Assembly (NCBI GenBank): GCA_001643675.2
Contig: LSRY02000071.1
Coordinates: forward strand, 1 to 64,000
From: Monocercomonoides exilis
Lineage: Eukaryota; Preaxostyla; Oxymonadida; Polymastigidae
Direction: 5' to 3'
DNA: 64,000 nucleotides
Shown piece by piece: positions 52,137 to 61,851 of this stretch (within the stretch, counting starts at the first letter, position 1; each line of letters starts with the position of its first letter). The position numbers were made by a program, and so were the translations under genes. A model generated the notes under the pieces. It saw only the letters and a program-made list of their open reading frames with translations. It did not search any database and was not told where the DNA came from.

Positions 52137-53969
52137 TTAAAAGTGACATGAAATGAACCGAAGCTGTTGAATCACTTTTTCTCGAGGATAAATAATAAAT
52201 AGGGAGAAGAAAGAATGAGCAAATGAAGATGAGAAGGAAGAAGAAGATGATGAAAGGGCTCCTGTTCCAATCGAACTTGCTTCCCTTCCCTTCCCAACAA
52301 CAATAATCTTCTTTGATCCAATCTCAACTGTTGTTGCCTCATTTTGATGATTCCCTTCCATCAGCGTGATTGTCAAACTAATCTGCACCTCACACATCTC
52401 AAACGCTTTCTTCACTGTTTTGCATGGATTTGATTCATTTACCCCGCAAAGTGGAGATGTATCATTCCCACTCACAGAAACATAAATTGTCTTGTCCTTC
52501 AGCCAATCCTTCTTTTCCGTGTGCTGATATGTCCAAGCACTTGCACTTGCATAATTGTATGCATAGCACACTCTCTGGTCATTTGTGTTTGTGGTGTAGC
52601 ATTCATAAAATGGGTTTGAGTGCAAATGTGAACTGTAATAGTCCACGTAATACACATCGTGTCCATATGGTGTTGAAGTTGTTCTGCATTTGCATTCATG
52701 GAAGAAAAGAAAATAACAATAAATCACATCATTCTGCGATGTTTGTCTGTATGGTTCCATATGCAGCCCTCCTCCCCTTGTCATTGCAGAACATGAAATG
52801 AACTGAATGCTCCTCATTTTGAATTGTGTCGCAGGAACAGTTTTACAAAACATTCCCCCACCTCCATTGTTTGTTATTGAGCATGAAGTGAAACTGCAGT
52901 CAAACACACACGCACTCTCCCCTCCTCCTTTTTCAGCTCCAACGCATCCTTGCTCCGAAACCTGAAAATTATCAAGATCAAGACCTCCTCCCCAGCCATA
53001 AGCAGAACATTTTCGAAATTCACATCCGCTGATCCGAACACATGATGAAATTAATACAACATACAATCCCCCTCCGGCATTGTTTTGAGCATTGCAAGCG
53101 TTGAATAAATTGTTTGTTATATCAACTGACTTGGTTGAACGGCACATGATTCCGCCTCCGCCATAATATGCATAGCAGTCGTTGAATGCACAATGAGAAA
53201 CTGTCAGTTCTCCTGAATTGAGGTTAAACATTCGAATTGCTCCACCGTTAGAAGCTTCATCTGCGTAATCATCTTTGCTTCCGTTTGCCTTCGATCCGTT
53301 CCACTCACACCAAGTGAATGAATTTGCTATATTCTCTGTAATGCTCTGTCTCCCTGGAGTCAACTTTCTGTCCGATGTTCCTTCACATACAACGTTTCTT
53401 GTCCGACAACACCCGATGAATGAAGTGTTTGAAGCTGTCAATGAAGCCAAGGGGTTGTTGAGGGAATGAACAATTCCTCCATCATATGCATCATTAACAG
53501 ATGAGAATGAGCAGCTACTCATAAAACATGAGGTTTGGGTTGACGTAGTTGTTGAAGGCGAGCACGCATCATTTGCTGTTGAAATATTGAAAAATGTCAG
53601 GTGAGAGAGGGATACAAGGGGAATTGAAGGGGATGAGAGGAATGGGGCTGATGAGACACAAAAAGAAGAGAAGTGTGATTCACTCACCGAAATACTCCCT
53701 TCAATGCCTTCTCCATCTCCTTCTCTTCCTCTTCCTCTATCTCTTCCTCTTTCTCCTTCTTCTCCTCCTTTTTCTTCACCTCCACCCTTCTCCCTTCCAT
53801 ATCCCTTCCCTCCAAACAGCCTTCCAGAGTAAATCTCCCCCCCTCTTCTCCACCCTTTCAATGTGATGTTTGTCAACGCCCCAATGCTCCCACTCACATC
53901 AAATGCCCCTCCCTCAACATCCTTCTCCATTCCCACAACAAACTTTTCATCCCCTTCCATTTTTCTCAC
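52137..53969 (-). CDS. Beta-helix (Pmp-like) surface protein, copy G
   Basis: The 610-codon frame includes, like copy B, an N-terminal GSIGALTNITLKGW and a Gly/Glu/Arg-rich linker before VSESHFSSFC. Then HLTFFNIST, YDGGIVHSLNNPL, SITENIANSFTWCEWNGSK, and GGG units (YYGGGGIMCRSTKS, AGGGLYVVLISS, WGGGLDLDNFQVS, GGGGMFCKTVP) follow. The first-type module KDWLKDKTIYVSVSGND and LCGVNESNPCKTVKKAF comes next. After SSIGTGAL the frame runs into a short Ser/Phe stretch and unrelated residues before the stop, so homology ends earlier than in copies E and F. The open frame begins GTG AGA AAA ATG GAA; the ATG near 53960 is possible. Confidence 0.72.
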   Translation of the reverse strand: MRKMEGDEKFVVGMEKDVEGGAFDVSGSIGALTNITLKGWRRGGEIYSGRLFGGKGYGREKGGGEEKGGEEGERGRDRGRGREGDGEGIEGSISVSESHFSSFCVSSAPFLSSPSIPLVSLSHLTFFNISTANDACSPSTTTSTQTSCFMSSCSFSSVNDAYDGGIVHSLNNPLASLTASNTSFIGCCRTRNVVCEGTSDRKLTPGRQSITENIANSFTWCEWNGSKANGSKDDYADEASNGGAIRMFNLNSGELTVSHCAFNDCYAYYGGGGIMCRSTKSVDITNNLFNACNAQNNAGGGLYVVLISSCVRISGCEFRKCSAYGWGGGLDLDNFQVSEQGCVGAEKGGGESACVFDCSFTSCSITNNGGGGMFCKTVPATQFKMRSIQFISCSAMTRGGGLHMEPYRQTSQNDVIYCYFLFFHECKCRTTSTPYGHDVYYVDYYSSHLHSNPFYECYTTNTNDQRVCYAYNYASASAWTYQHTEKKDWLKDKTIYVSVSGNDTSPLCGVNESNPCKTVKKAFEMCEVQISLTITLMEGNHQNEATTVEIGSKKIIVVGKGREASSIGTGALSSSSSSFSSSFAHSFFSLFIIYPREKVIQQLRFISCHF

Positions 53970-54693
53970 TCTTCTTCAAATGCTCCTCAAAACATTCGAT
54001 CTTCAAATTCCTTTTTCCTCTTATTTCCCTCCTTTCATTCCTTTTCAATCTGTTTTCTTATTAATGCCTTCTTCTTCTCAACTATTTCTCAAATTTCTCC
54101 TTCTGCCATTTCTTCAATTTCTCTTCTCTCTATCTTTTATCGCTTCCCCTCCCCCTTTTCAAAATACCTTTTCCATTTCGCAAATCCCTTCTTTTCCATC
54201 CATTTCATATGTTTCCCTTTGCTCACTCATCCATGCCCATTCCATTTCCTGCCTTCTGCCATCTTCCCGGGATTGCCTCAAAATCCATCTTTTCTCATAT
54301 CTTGCGCTTTTATCAGATGAAGATATTCTTCCAAAAAGATCCTAATTTCAAATAAAAATATATATTAGAAAATTTTGATAAAATGTTATTTCTTTTATTA
54401 AAAATAAAAAAATATGAATTCAAACCTTGTATAATCTCCATTCTTCATTGTTTCTGTTCTTCTTCTTTCTTCTTCTCAAAATATCGTCCTTTCTGCAAAA
54501 GCACTCATTTCCCCTCATCTCATTCTTCCATCATTCAATCAACAGCTTTGTATCTCTTCTGCTCCTCCAAAAATAAACATCCCATTTCCATTCTCCTGTT
54601 CTGCTTCCATTCGAATTGCTCCTTCAACTTGTGCTTTCATAAAATAGGCGAGGACGACTCAGAAGATGAAGAAGTGGAAGATGATGATAATTG
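53970..54693 (-). other. Conserved 5' leader of copy G
   Basis: Inverted counterpart of 4380-5015 (leader of copy B), recognisable over about 600 bp including low-complexity parts. The plus-strand frames listed by composition (53863-54345) are Phe/Leu/Ser artefacts of the antisense of this leader. Confidence 0.5.
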
Positions 54694-56175
54694 TTAAGAA
54701 GAACAAATAGAATGAAAAAATGAAATTGACAAATTAAGAGGAGTAAATGATGGCGAAGAAGGCGAATATGGAGATAAAGGCGAAGAAGACGAAGAATACG
54801 AATTCGCTTCTGTTCCATTCGAACTTTTCTCAATGCCTGCCCCAACAACAATAATCTTTTTTGTTCCAATTTCAATTGTTGCTGTCTCACTTATGTGATT
54901 CCCGCCCATCAGTGTGACTGACAGACTCACCTGGATCTTGCTCTTATCAACTGCAACACCAATGGTTCTGCATGCACTTGACTCATCCAATCCACACAAC
55001 TCTTCTTCGCCTCCACCACTCACTGCCACAAACCGGTTGAGAATCCCTCTCTTCAGCCAATTCCACTTTTCTGTGTGCTGATGAGACCAGGCACCTGCAT
55101 TCGAGTAGTTGTATGCATAGCACATTCTCTGTTCATTCGTGTTTGTGGTGTAACATTCATAGAACGGATTTCCTGAATTCAAATAGACATTGAAAGAATC
55201 AACGTATTCAACATCATGTCCATACGGAGTAGAGGTTGTTCTGCATTTGCATTCATGAAAGAACAAAAAATAACAATAAATTTTATCATCTGGTGCTGTT
55301 GCTTGATTTGGATAAAAATACAATCCTCCACCTGCTGACGTTGCTGAACATGAAATGAACTGAATGCTCCTCATTTTGAATGCTGTAGGAATATTGTAGC
55401 AATACATACCTCCACCCCAACTGTTCGTAAGTGAACATGAAGTGAAACTGCAGTCAAACACACACGCACTCTCCCCTTCTCCATTTTCTTCTCCAATGCA
55501 TCCTTCTGAAACCTGGAAATTCTCAAGAAAAAGTCCTCCTCCTCGTTCTTTTGCTTTGCAATTTTGAAAGTCACATTTGCTGATCCGAACACATGTTGAA
55601 ATAATATAAACACATATCCCTCCCCCAACATTCACTTGAGCTGAACATGAATTGAAATAGTTGCTTTCAATTTCAACCGATTTTATGTTTGCACACATGA
55701 TTCCCCCTCCATCAAAGAAAGCATTGCAGTTGTTGAAAGAGCAGTGCTTAATTGAAACAGTGGCATTTGATTGACCATACATGCAGATGGCCCCTCCATT
55801 TGAAGCAACATCGGTGTAATCATTGTTTGTTCCTGTTGTCCTCGATCCGTTCCACTCGCACCAAGTGAATGAGTTTGCTCCATTGAATGTTTCATTCTGT
55901 CTCCCTGGAGTCAATTTTCTATCTGCATTTCCTTCACATACAACATTCCTTGTTCGACAACACCCAATAAATGAAGTGTTTGAGGCAGTTAGAGAAGCCA
56001 AGGGGTTGTTCAAAGAATGAACAATCCCGCCATCATATGCATCACAGACTGATGAGAATGAACAGCTGTTCATAAGATATGAGGTTTGGGTTGACATAGT
56101 TGCTGGGGATGGATAATCTGTGGATTCCGTTGACATGTTGAAAAATGTCAAATGAAAGAGGGATATAAGGGGCAT
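54694..56175 (-). CDS. Beta-helix (Pmp-like) surface protein, copy H
   Basis: 493 codons; the frame limit coincides with an ATG in the context ISLFHLTFFNMS, but paralogs have coding sequence further upstream, so this ATG is probably internal. Parts: YDGGIVHSLNNPLASLTASN, TPGRQNETFNGANSFTWCEW, GGG units (FDGGGIMCANIKS, VGGGICVYIIST, RGGGLFLENFQVS, WGGGMYCYNIPT, AGGGLYFYPNQ), YGHDVEYVDSFNVYLNSGN, and the KRGILNRFVAVSGGG / ELCGLDESSACRTIG module. After KSSNGTEAN it ends in a Ser/Pro-rich stretch with no relation to other copies. It is downstream of a leader cassette (56480-57940) like the one of copy D. Confidence 0.72.
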   Translation of the reverse strand: MPLISLFHLTFFNMSTESTDYPSPATMSTQTSYLMNSCSFSSVCDAYDGGIVHSLNNPLASLTASNTSFIGCCRTRNVVCEGNADRKLTPGRQNETFNGANSFTWCEWNGSRTTGTNNDYTDVASNGGAICMYGQSNATVSIKHCSFNNCNAFFDGGGIMCANIKSVEIESNYFNSCSAQVNVGGGICVYIISTCVRISKCDFQNCKAKERGGGLFLENFQVSEGCIGEENGEGESACVFDCSFTSCSLTNSWGGGMYCYNIPTAFKMRSIQFISCSATSAGGGLYFYPNQATAPDDKIYCYFLFFHECKCRTTSTPYGHDVEYVDSFNVYLNSGNPFYECYTTNTNEQRMCYAYNYSNAGAWSHQHTEKWNWLKRGILNRFVAVSGGGEEELCGLDESSACRTIGVAVDKSKIQVSLSVTLMGGNHISETATIEIGTKKIIVVGAGIEKSSNGTEANSYSSSSSPLSPYSPSSPSFTPLNLSISFFHSICSS

Positions 56176-56479
56176 GAAAGGCGATGAGAAAAAATTGGCA
56201 AAAAGATGAGAATTGTTATTCGCTTACTGAAATTCTTTCTTCAACGCAACCTTCTCTTCTCAACGCCTTTAGCACAACGTTGCAAAATATCTCAATATGA
56301 TTGTATCATTTTTTCTGCTTCTTCTTCCCCTTCTGATCATCATGGCTTCCCCTCATCTCTTTTTTGCCTTTTGTTTCAATTTTCTTCCTTCTTTCCATAT
56401 TCCATTCGCATTCTTCGCTTTTGAATATTCATGCAAAAGTCCCTATTATCATTAAAAAAAATAAAGAAAAAATATAAAA
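56176..56479 (-). other. 5' region of copy H
   Basis: It matches the segment 32640-32800 upstream of copy D and 51300-51490 upstream of copy F in the run CTTTCCATATTCCATTCGCA and what follows, up to the AT-rich linker. No intact frame is seen. Confidence 0.4.
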
Positions 56480-57110
56480 AAATACATAAAATTGATATTA
56501 AAAATATCACAAATCAGTACCATTTTCTTTTTTCAATCTTCTTCCTTTTCTTCTTCTTCCTTTTTTCTTTTCTTCTTCTCTAATTTTTTTCAAATTTCTT
56601 CTTCAGCCATTTCTTCTATTTTCCGATTATCCTTTTCTGTTGCTTTCTCTCCTTCTTTTTCAAAATTCAACATAAATCTTCAAAGCCCTCAGCTTGCATT
56701 CATTTCATTTAATACCTCTGGCTTATTCATCTATATTCTAAAAAAATTGTCATTGCCTGCTTTCTGAAAAGCATCAAATATGCTCTTTTTCCCATGTTCA
56801 TTCGTTGCCTGAAAATGTCCTTCCGTAAATCTTAATCCCTCAAAATAAATAAATAAATATTTGAAAAAATTGGAGGAAAAAAAAATAATACAAAACAAAC
56901 TCTGAAATATATTTATTGCCAATCTTCACACACTTTCTTCTTCTTCGAGCGCCTCTCAAAATATTGTCCTTTTCTGCCAACAACACCCAGCTGATCTGTC
57001 TCCGCTGCCAATCTCAACATCAATGAAAGTGATTCTGTTCTGCTTCCAACAACTTGCTTTATTTCCAATCCTCGGCACTGATTCCGCTCGAATAACACAC
57101 AAATAATAAA
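56480..57110 (-). pseudogene. 'FQATNEHGKK' gene block, copy 2
   Basis: Minus strand: FEGLRFTEGHFQATNEHGKK then SIFDAFQKAGND (56922-56731), followed by AT-rich and purine-rich DNA. Upstream, CQQKRTIF and the part with SAGCCWQK lie in a different frame (57216-56956). It is about 85-90% like 32800-33410 by eye. Interrupted; not recognised. Confidence 0.45.
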
Positions 57111-57259
57111 AATCCTTCAATATAATTTTTAATGAAGAAGAAGAAGATAATGACAGCAATGATGGCAATGACAGAGATGAAGATGATGAAGATGGTGAAT
57201 GCGATGTTATTGTCAAGTTTGAATACTATGTGTCTTCTGTCAGAAGATATCTTCAGCAT

Positions 57260-57950
57260 CGCAACCTCGTTCTCTGCTCTTGTGAATAACGTTTCAATGA
57301 TAGAAGGCTGAAGACAAAGGTTAAATGACTCAAATCCATTTTACCTATCATTTGCCTCCAGCTGCTTGTATTACGCCAAATTGTCTGTTTTCCTCTTATT
57401 TTCGCCTCTCAAGCCAAGTAATCTAATCCAGTTCCATCGCTCCCCCCGGTCCATAAAATCAATGTCTTGCCCTTCTCATCCCAAGAAACGCGCCTTGTCC
57501 TGCTCTAGCTGCCTCCAAAGTCCTTTTACACTCATCTGCTCAATCTCCCCAATAAAATTTTTTCTGAAAATGTCCTCTTCCTCTTTTTAAAAAAAAGGCA
57601 GCCTTTTCATAGAGATTGGCTATTCTTCCTTTTTTGTCTTGGACATCTTCCAATCCCGTCGATTTCTGCTCCATCAATATTCATTTTTCATCGAATTTCT
57701 ATCCATCGCGCATGTTGAGTCCATTATAAGTCACATAAACATTTATGATAAAATACATTCAGGCTCTAATAATATATTTGTAAGATAACATTTGTCTCGC
57801 TTCCTCGTTGTTCTCCTCTGCATGGAATAAATCGTCCATTTTAAATAAATTGACTGAATCACGACTTTGGAGAGGATACGGACGATAACATCTTCACAAT
57901 CAACAGAACAATATAAAATACATACATCGAAAATTCTTCATTTCCATCGA
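57260..57950 (-). pseudogene. Dispersed gene block 'GVGKC' type, copy 3
   Basis: Minus strand, from 57950 down: the ILSK block (CEDVIVRILSKVVIQSIYLK near 57880), a stretch with stops, then sequence matching EKxAFF near 57600 and the Arg/Lys-rich part near 57400. More stops and frame changes are present than in copies 1 and 2. It sits upstream of copy H in the same order as copy 2 upstream of D. Confidence 0.45.
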
Positions 57951-58740
57951 AAATATTGTTGCTCCACAGCATTCCAACAATCAAAATAAACAATTTCATC
58001 TTCCATCAAGCAGATATTCTTTTGTAATACCCAACCTTTTCACTGGAAATATTTCACTTAGTCAACCTGCCTTTGTTTTAGCTTCGGAATCTGTCCCCGT
58101 TGGCAGTTTCTGAGCATTTGGCAAAACTTGATCATTTTCCATAACGAATTAGAGCCACAAAAGAAAAGAAAGTCCTACTCGATGTGTCGTTGCTGAACGG
58201 GCATATGAAGACAATGCGATAACAAAAGGATGGATTTGTGGTATGGGGTGATGAAGTTGAGTTTTTGGAGGAAGCAGGGTTTTGGAGGGGGAAAGGAACG
58301 ATAAAAGAATATTTTTTGGAGGGAGAAAGAGGCATTTTTGTGAGATTTAAGAGGCAAAATGGATGTGCGGGAGATGGATTGGGATGAGGTTGGGAGGGGT
58401 TGTTGTTGAGATTTTTGCGAGTTGGAATGAGTTGGAGGGATGTTTGTTATTTGAGAAATGGAATTTGTTGTTGAGGAGGTGGGGCGAGGGGGAAGATAAG
58501 AAGGGCGGAAGATGAGTGGAGTGAATGGAATATTTATTGGAGGAGAGGATGAGGGATGGAGAGATATGGGGAGGAGATGTTTTTTTATTTTCAAATGTAG
58601 AGAGAGAGAGGAGGGTTCATATGAGGCGGAACAAGAGGGAGAGTATTTGTGGATGTACAAGTAGAGGGGGAAATGGGGTTGAAGAAGAAGAAAAACGAAA
58701 GAAAAATTTTCTTCATATTTTTATATAATTTATTTTGTGA
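57951..58740. other. Unassigned, strand-asymmetric stretch
   Basis: Purine-rich on the plus strand from 58230 to 58700; minus frames (58175-58660) are Ser/Pro/Ile mixtures. It resembles 34930-35740 in style. No gene recognised. Confidence 0.35.
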
Positions 58741-59479
58741 ACCGTTTGGTCGCGCCTCTCATTTGCAGGGCAAGGGATGGAGGCAGAGGTGGAGGAAGAC
58801 GGGAAGAAGGAACATCAGCGCTGGCACTTTGCATTGGAGGTGTGGAGGCAGAGGAAGATGAGGAGCTGACTACGAAAGGGTGTCTTGCAATGGAAAGAGA
58901 CAGAAAAAGGATGGAGGTATTTATTTTTTTATTGGTTGGAAGAAGGGCAATGGGAGCTGGGGAGGACATGGATTGTGATATTTGGTGGAGTGGTATTGTT
59001 GTTGTTTTGAGGGGAAATGGAGAGAAGAAGAAGACAATTGAGTGGAAAGAGATGGGAAGGGGTTCTTTGGATAGAATCTTCTTCATTGCTTGTTTTTTAT
59101 AGAACGGAGTTTGTGAAGGTTATTTGAGTGGAAGCAGAACAGAGGATTGAGCTTTTGTTAATATTTTAAAAAGAAGAAGAAAGAAAAAGTCAGCGAAAGG
59201 CGGTCATTGCGAAAGATATAGGTTTGCATTTTTTTATTAATATTTTTTATCAAATGTTATTTTTTATTAATGAAATTAGGTTTTTTCACAGGACTGCTCG
59301 ATGGCAATGAATGAACGTGGGATGTGGAAAAAGAGGATGTTGGATGCATTAAAAGAAGTCAGGATATGACAATTGCAGAACGTTGAGTGAAATGAGCGGG
59401 CGCAAAATGCAAATGAATGAAATGAAAAGAAGATTAAAAAATTTTAGAAGGTTTTGGAAGACATATAGGACGAATCTTG
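58741..59479. other. Unassigned stretch with one Gly/Arg/Glu-rich frame
   Basis: The plus frame 58737-59102 (121 codons) reads RRAMGAGEDMDCDIWWSG in the middle and has an acidic patch, with a minus frame opposite. It may be a diverged N-terminal part of the copy I unit, but the match to the leader of copy B is not clear enough to claim. Confidence 0.3.
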
Positions 59480-60267
59480 TTAAAAGCCAAAAATGAGATC
59501 AAGGAATTGATGATACAGCAGAAGAAGAAATTTGATTAAAATTCGAGAAGAAGAAAAAGAAGCTGAAGCTGAAGCAGAAGATAGGGAAAAGAAAAAGAGA
59601 TGAAGAAGGAAAACAAGAGGAATTAGAAGAATGAATTTTTTTTTTTTTTTTTTTTGGAACATCCGAAGAAGAGCTGAAAGAAGGGAATGAATGGGAAATA
59701 TGAATTAAGGGAGGATATGAAGAAGAAAAAAGAGAAAAGAGATTTTGGAGAAAAATAGAGGAAAGTCAGTTCAACAAAGAATTATTCAAAAAAGGAGAAA
59801 GGAATGCTCCTCGGAATATAAACCAAAAGGGATATCTTTATGGATGGAGATTGCAGCATGTTTTGTTTTTGTTGGAGATGATGGAAGGGATGAGGGGACA
59901 AGGAATACGATGATTCTTTGAGAAAAGTGAGCGAGAGAAAAGGAAAACAAAGGTATGACATTTTTATTGGTGATATTATTTGACCTATTTTTAATATGAT
60001 TTATTGTTTTTTCTTTTTATTTGTTTGAACAAAATTGTTTTTGCTGGCGTTTTCGTAAAACTTCAAGGGAGTGAAATTACATCAAACGATAGAAAGTGAA
60101 GGTCAATGGCGGAATTAGCTTGAGAAAAAGCTATATAGGATCATTAATTATAAAAATGCATTGACAGCGAAGGTCTGTTATATATTTTTTATGAGATTCA
60201 TCACATATGCAGCAGAAAGGGACAAGAAAAGGGTTGTAAGATTTTTGGAGTCATAAGAAATATTTTA
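59480..60267 (+). other. Leader region of copy I
   Basis: About 59490-59650 weakly matches the leader of copy B (the run AAGGAATTGATGATACAGCA and the purine-rich part after it). A T-run lies at 59637-59655. The rest to 60267 is AT-rich, without a clear frame. Confidence 0.4.
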
Positions 60268-61851
60268 TTGAGAGGTAGAGGAAGAGATGAAGGAGGAGAG
60301 AGCGGAGGAAAGAGAGGTGGAGGAAGAGGAAGTGAAAGAAGAGAAGAAAAAAGAGAAGAAGAAAGCGAAGGAGGAGGGAGTGTTCTGGTGAGTGAGTCTG
60401 GTTTCTCATCTTTTTGTGTGATGTCAGCCCCGTTTCTGGCACCTCCCCTGGCACCCCTTGTATCTCTTTCCAAACTGACCTTCTTCAACGTCTCCACAAA
60501 TCCACAGAAAACAAGACAACTGGGTGAAAGTCTGAGCCAAACATCATTTCTGATGAGTGGATGCACATTTTCATCAGTGTGGGATGTGTATGATGGGGGC
60601 ATTGTCCCCTCGCTGAACAGCCCCTCATCTTCATTGGCTGCCTCAAACACCTCATTTGTCAGATGCTATCGGTCTCAGAATGTTGCAGTCAATGGGAGTG
60701 AAGGGAATCCATCGAAACCAGCGAGACAGCAGATTACAGACAATGGGGCGAATTCATTCACTTGGTGTGTGTGGAATGGGTCAAATACAACTGGAACAGG
60801 AACTTCTTATTCAGATGGAACTTCAAATGGTGGAGCAATTTACATGTATAATAAGGCATCAGGAACACTTTCAGTGAAGTTTTGTTCGTTCAATGACTGC
60901 ACTGCATATTGGGATGGTGGAGGAATTTTTTGCGTTTCAATAAATTCCATCAAGATTGAGAACAACTCATTCAATGCATGCTCTGCTCAAAATTGGGCTG
61001 GAGGAGGGATGCTTGCTGAATCAATTTCGTCGTGTGTCAGGATAAGTGGTTGTGAATTCCAGAAATGTTCTGCAAAATATAATGGAGGAGGACTTTTTCT
61101 AAATTCTTTTAATATTTCTGGATCTTCATGTGTTGGAACGGAAAGTGGCAAAGGAGAGAGTGCTTGTGTGTTTGAGTGTTTCTTCACTTCATGTACACTT
61201 TCGAGCACTGGCGGAGGAGGGATGTTTTGCCAAAATGTTCCAGCTGCATTCAAAATGAGGAGCCTCCAGTTCATTTCGTGCTCAGCTGTATCATATGGCG
61301 GAGGATTGTATTTTTATCCATATCAATCAACAGCTCCAAGCAACAACATTTATTGCTATTTCTTCTTCTTCCATGATTGTAGTTGCAACGCTTCCACTCC
61401 ATATGGCCACGATGTGTATTTTCGAGATGACTACAATCTGTTTTCATCGGCTAACCCGTTCTATGAATCATATACAACGAATAGCAATGATACGAGAGTG
61501 TGCCGTTATTATAAATCTGGAAGTTGGTATTATCAATATACAGAAAAGAAGGATTGGCTGAAGGAAGGGATGAAGGATCGGTTTGTTGGGGTGGGTGGAA
61601 GTGACTCGAGCAATCTGTGTGGGATGAGTGAGGCAGCACCTTGCAAGACAGTGGGGCATGCGGTGGGGTCGAGCATGGCGCAGCTGAGCTCGACAATCAC
61701 AGTGCTGAGTGGGAAGCATGTGAGTGAAGGGGCGACAATCAATGTCTGGGGAAAGAAGATAATAATATTTTGGAAAAATGATAAAAAGAAGGTGGAGAAG
61801 CAAATGAATGGCAAATATTTTCTGGCATTATTTTTTTGGGAAATTTGCTGA
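60268..61851 (+). CDS. Beta-helix (Pmp-like) surface protein, copy I (most divergent)
   Basis: 527 codons opening at TTG, with a Gly/Arg/Glu-rich N-terminal linker, then VSESGFSSFC, KLTFFNVST, YDGGIVPSLNSPS, FTWCVWNGSNTTG, and GGG units (WDGGGIFCVSINS, AGGGMLAESISS, NGGGLFLNSFNIS, GGGGMFCQNVP, YGGGLYFYPYQ). It then has a third version of the C-terminal module (KEGMKDRFVGVGGSDSSNLC, ACPCKTVGHAV-like). Spacing of Cys and GGG units is the same as in the other copies, but residues differ throughout, so it is the oldest paralog here. After GKKIIIFWKND the frame ends in about 30 unrelated residues. No stops or frameshifts are seen within the family part. Confidence 0.75.
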   Translation: MRGRGRDEGGESGGKRGGGRGSERREEKREEESEGGGSVLVSESGFSSFCVMSAPFLAPPLAPLVSLSKLTFFNVSTNPQKTRQLGESLSQTSFLMSGCTFSSVWDVYDGGIVPSLNSPSSSLAASNTSFVRCYRSQNVAVNGSEGNPSKPARQQITDNGANSFTWCVWNGSNTTGTGTSYSDGTSNGGAIYMYNKASGTLSVKFCSFNDCTAYWDGGGIFCVSINSIKIENNSFNACSAQNWAGGGMLAESISSCVRISGCEFQKCSAKYNGGGLFLNSFNISGSSCVGTESGKGESACVFECFFTSCTLSSTGGGGMFCQNVPAAFKMRSLQFISCSAVSYGGGLYFYPYQSTAPSNNIYCYFFFFHDCSCNASTPYGHDVYFRDDYNLFSSANPFYESYTTNSNDTRVCRYYKSGSWYYQYTEKKDWLKEGMKDRFVGVGGSDSSNLCGMSEAAPCKTVGHAVGSSMAQLSSTITVLSGKHVSEGATINVWGKKIIIFWKNDKKKVEKQMNGKYFLALFFWEIC

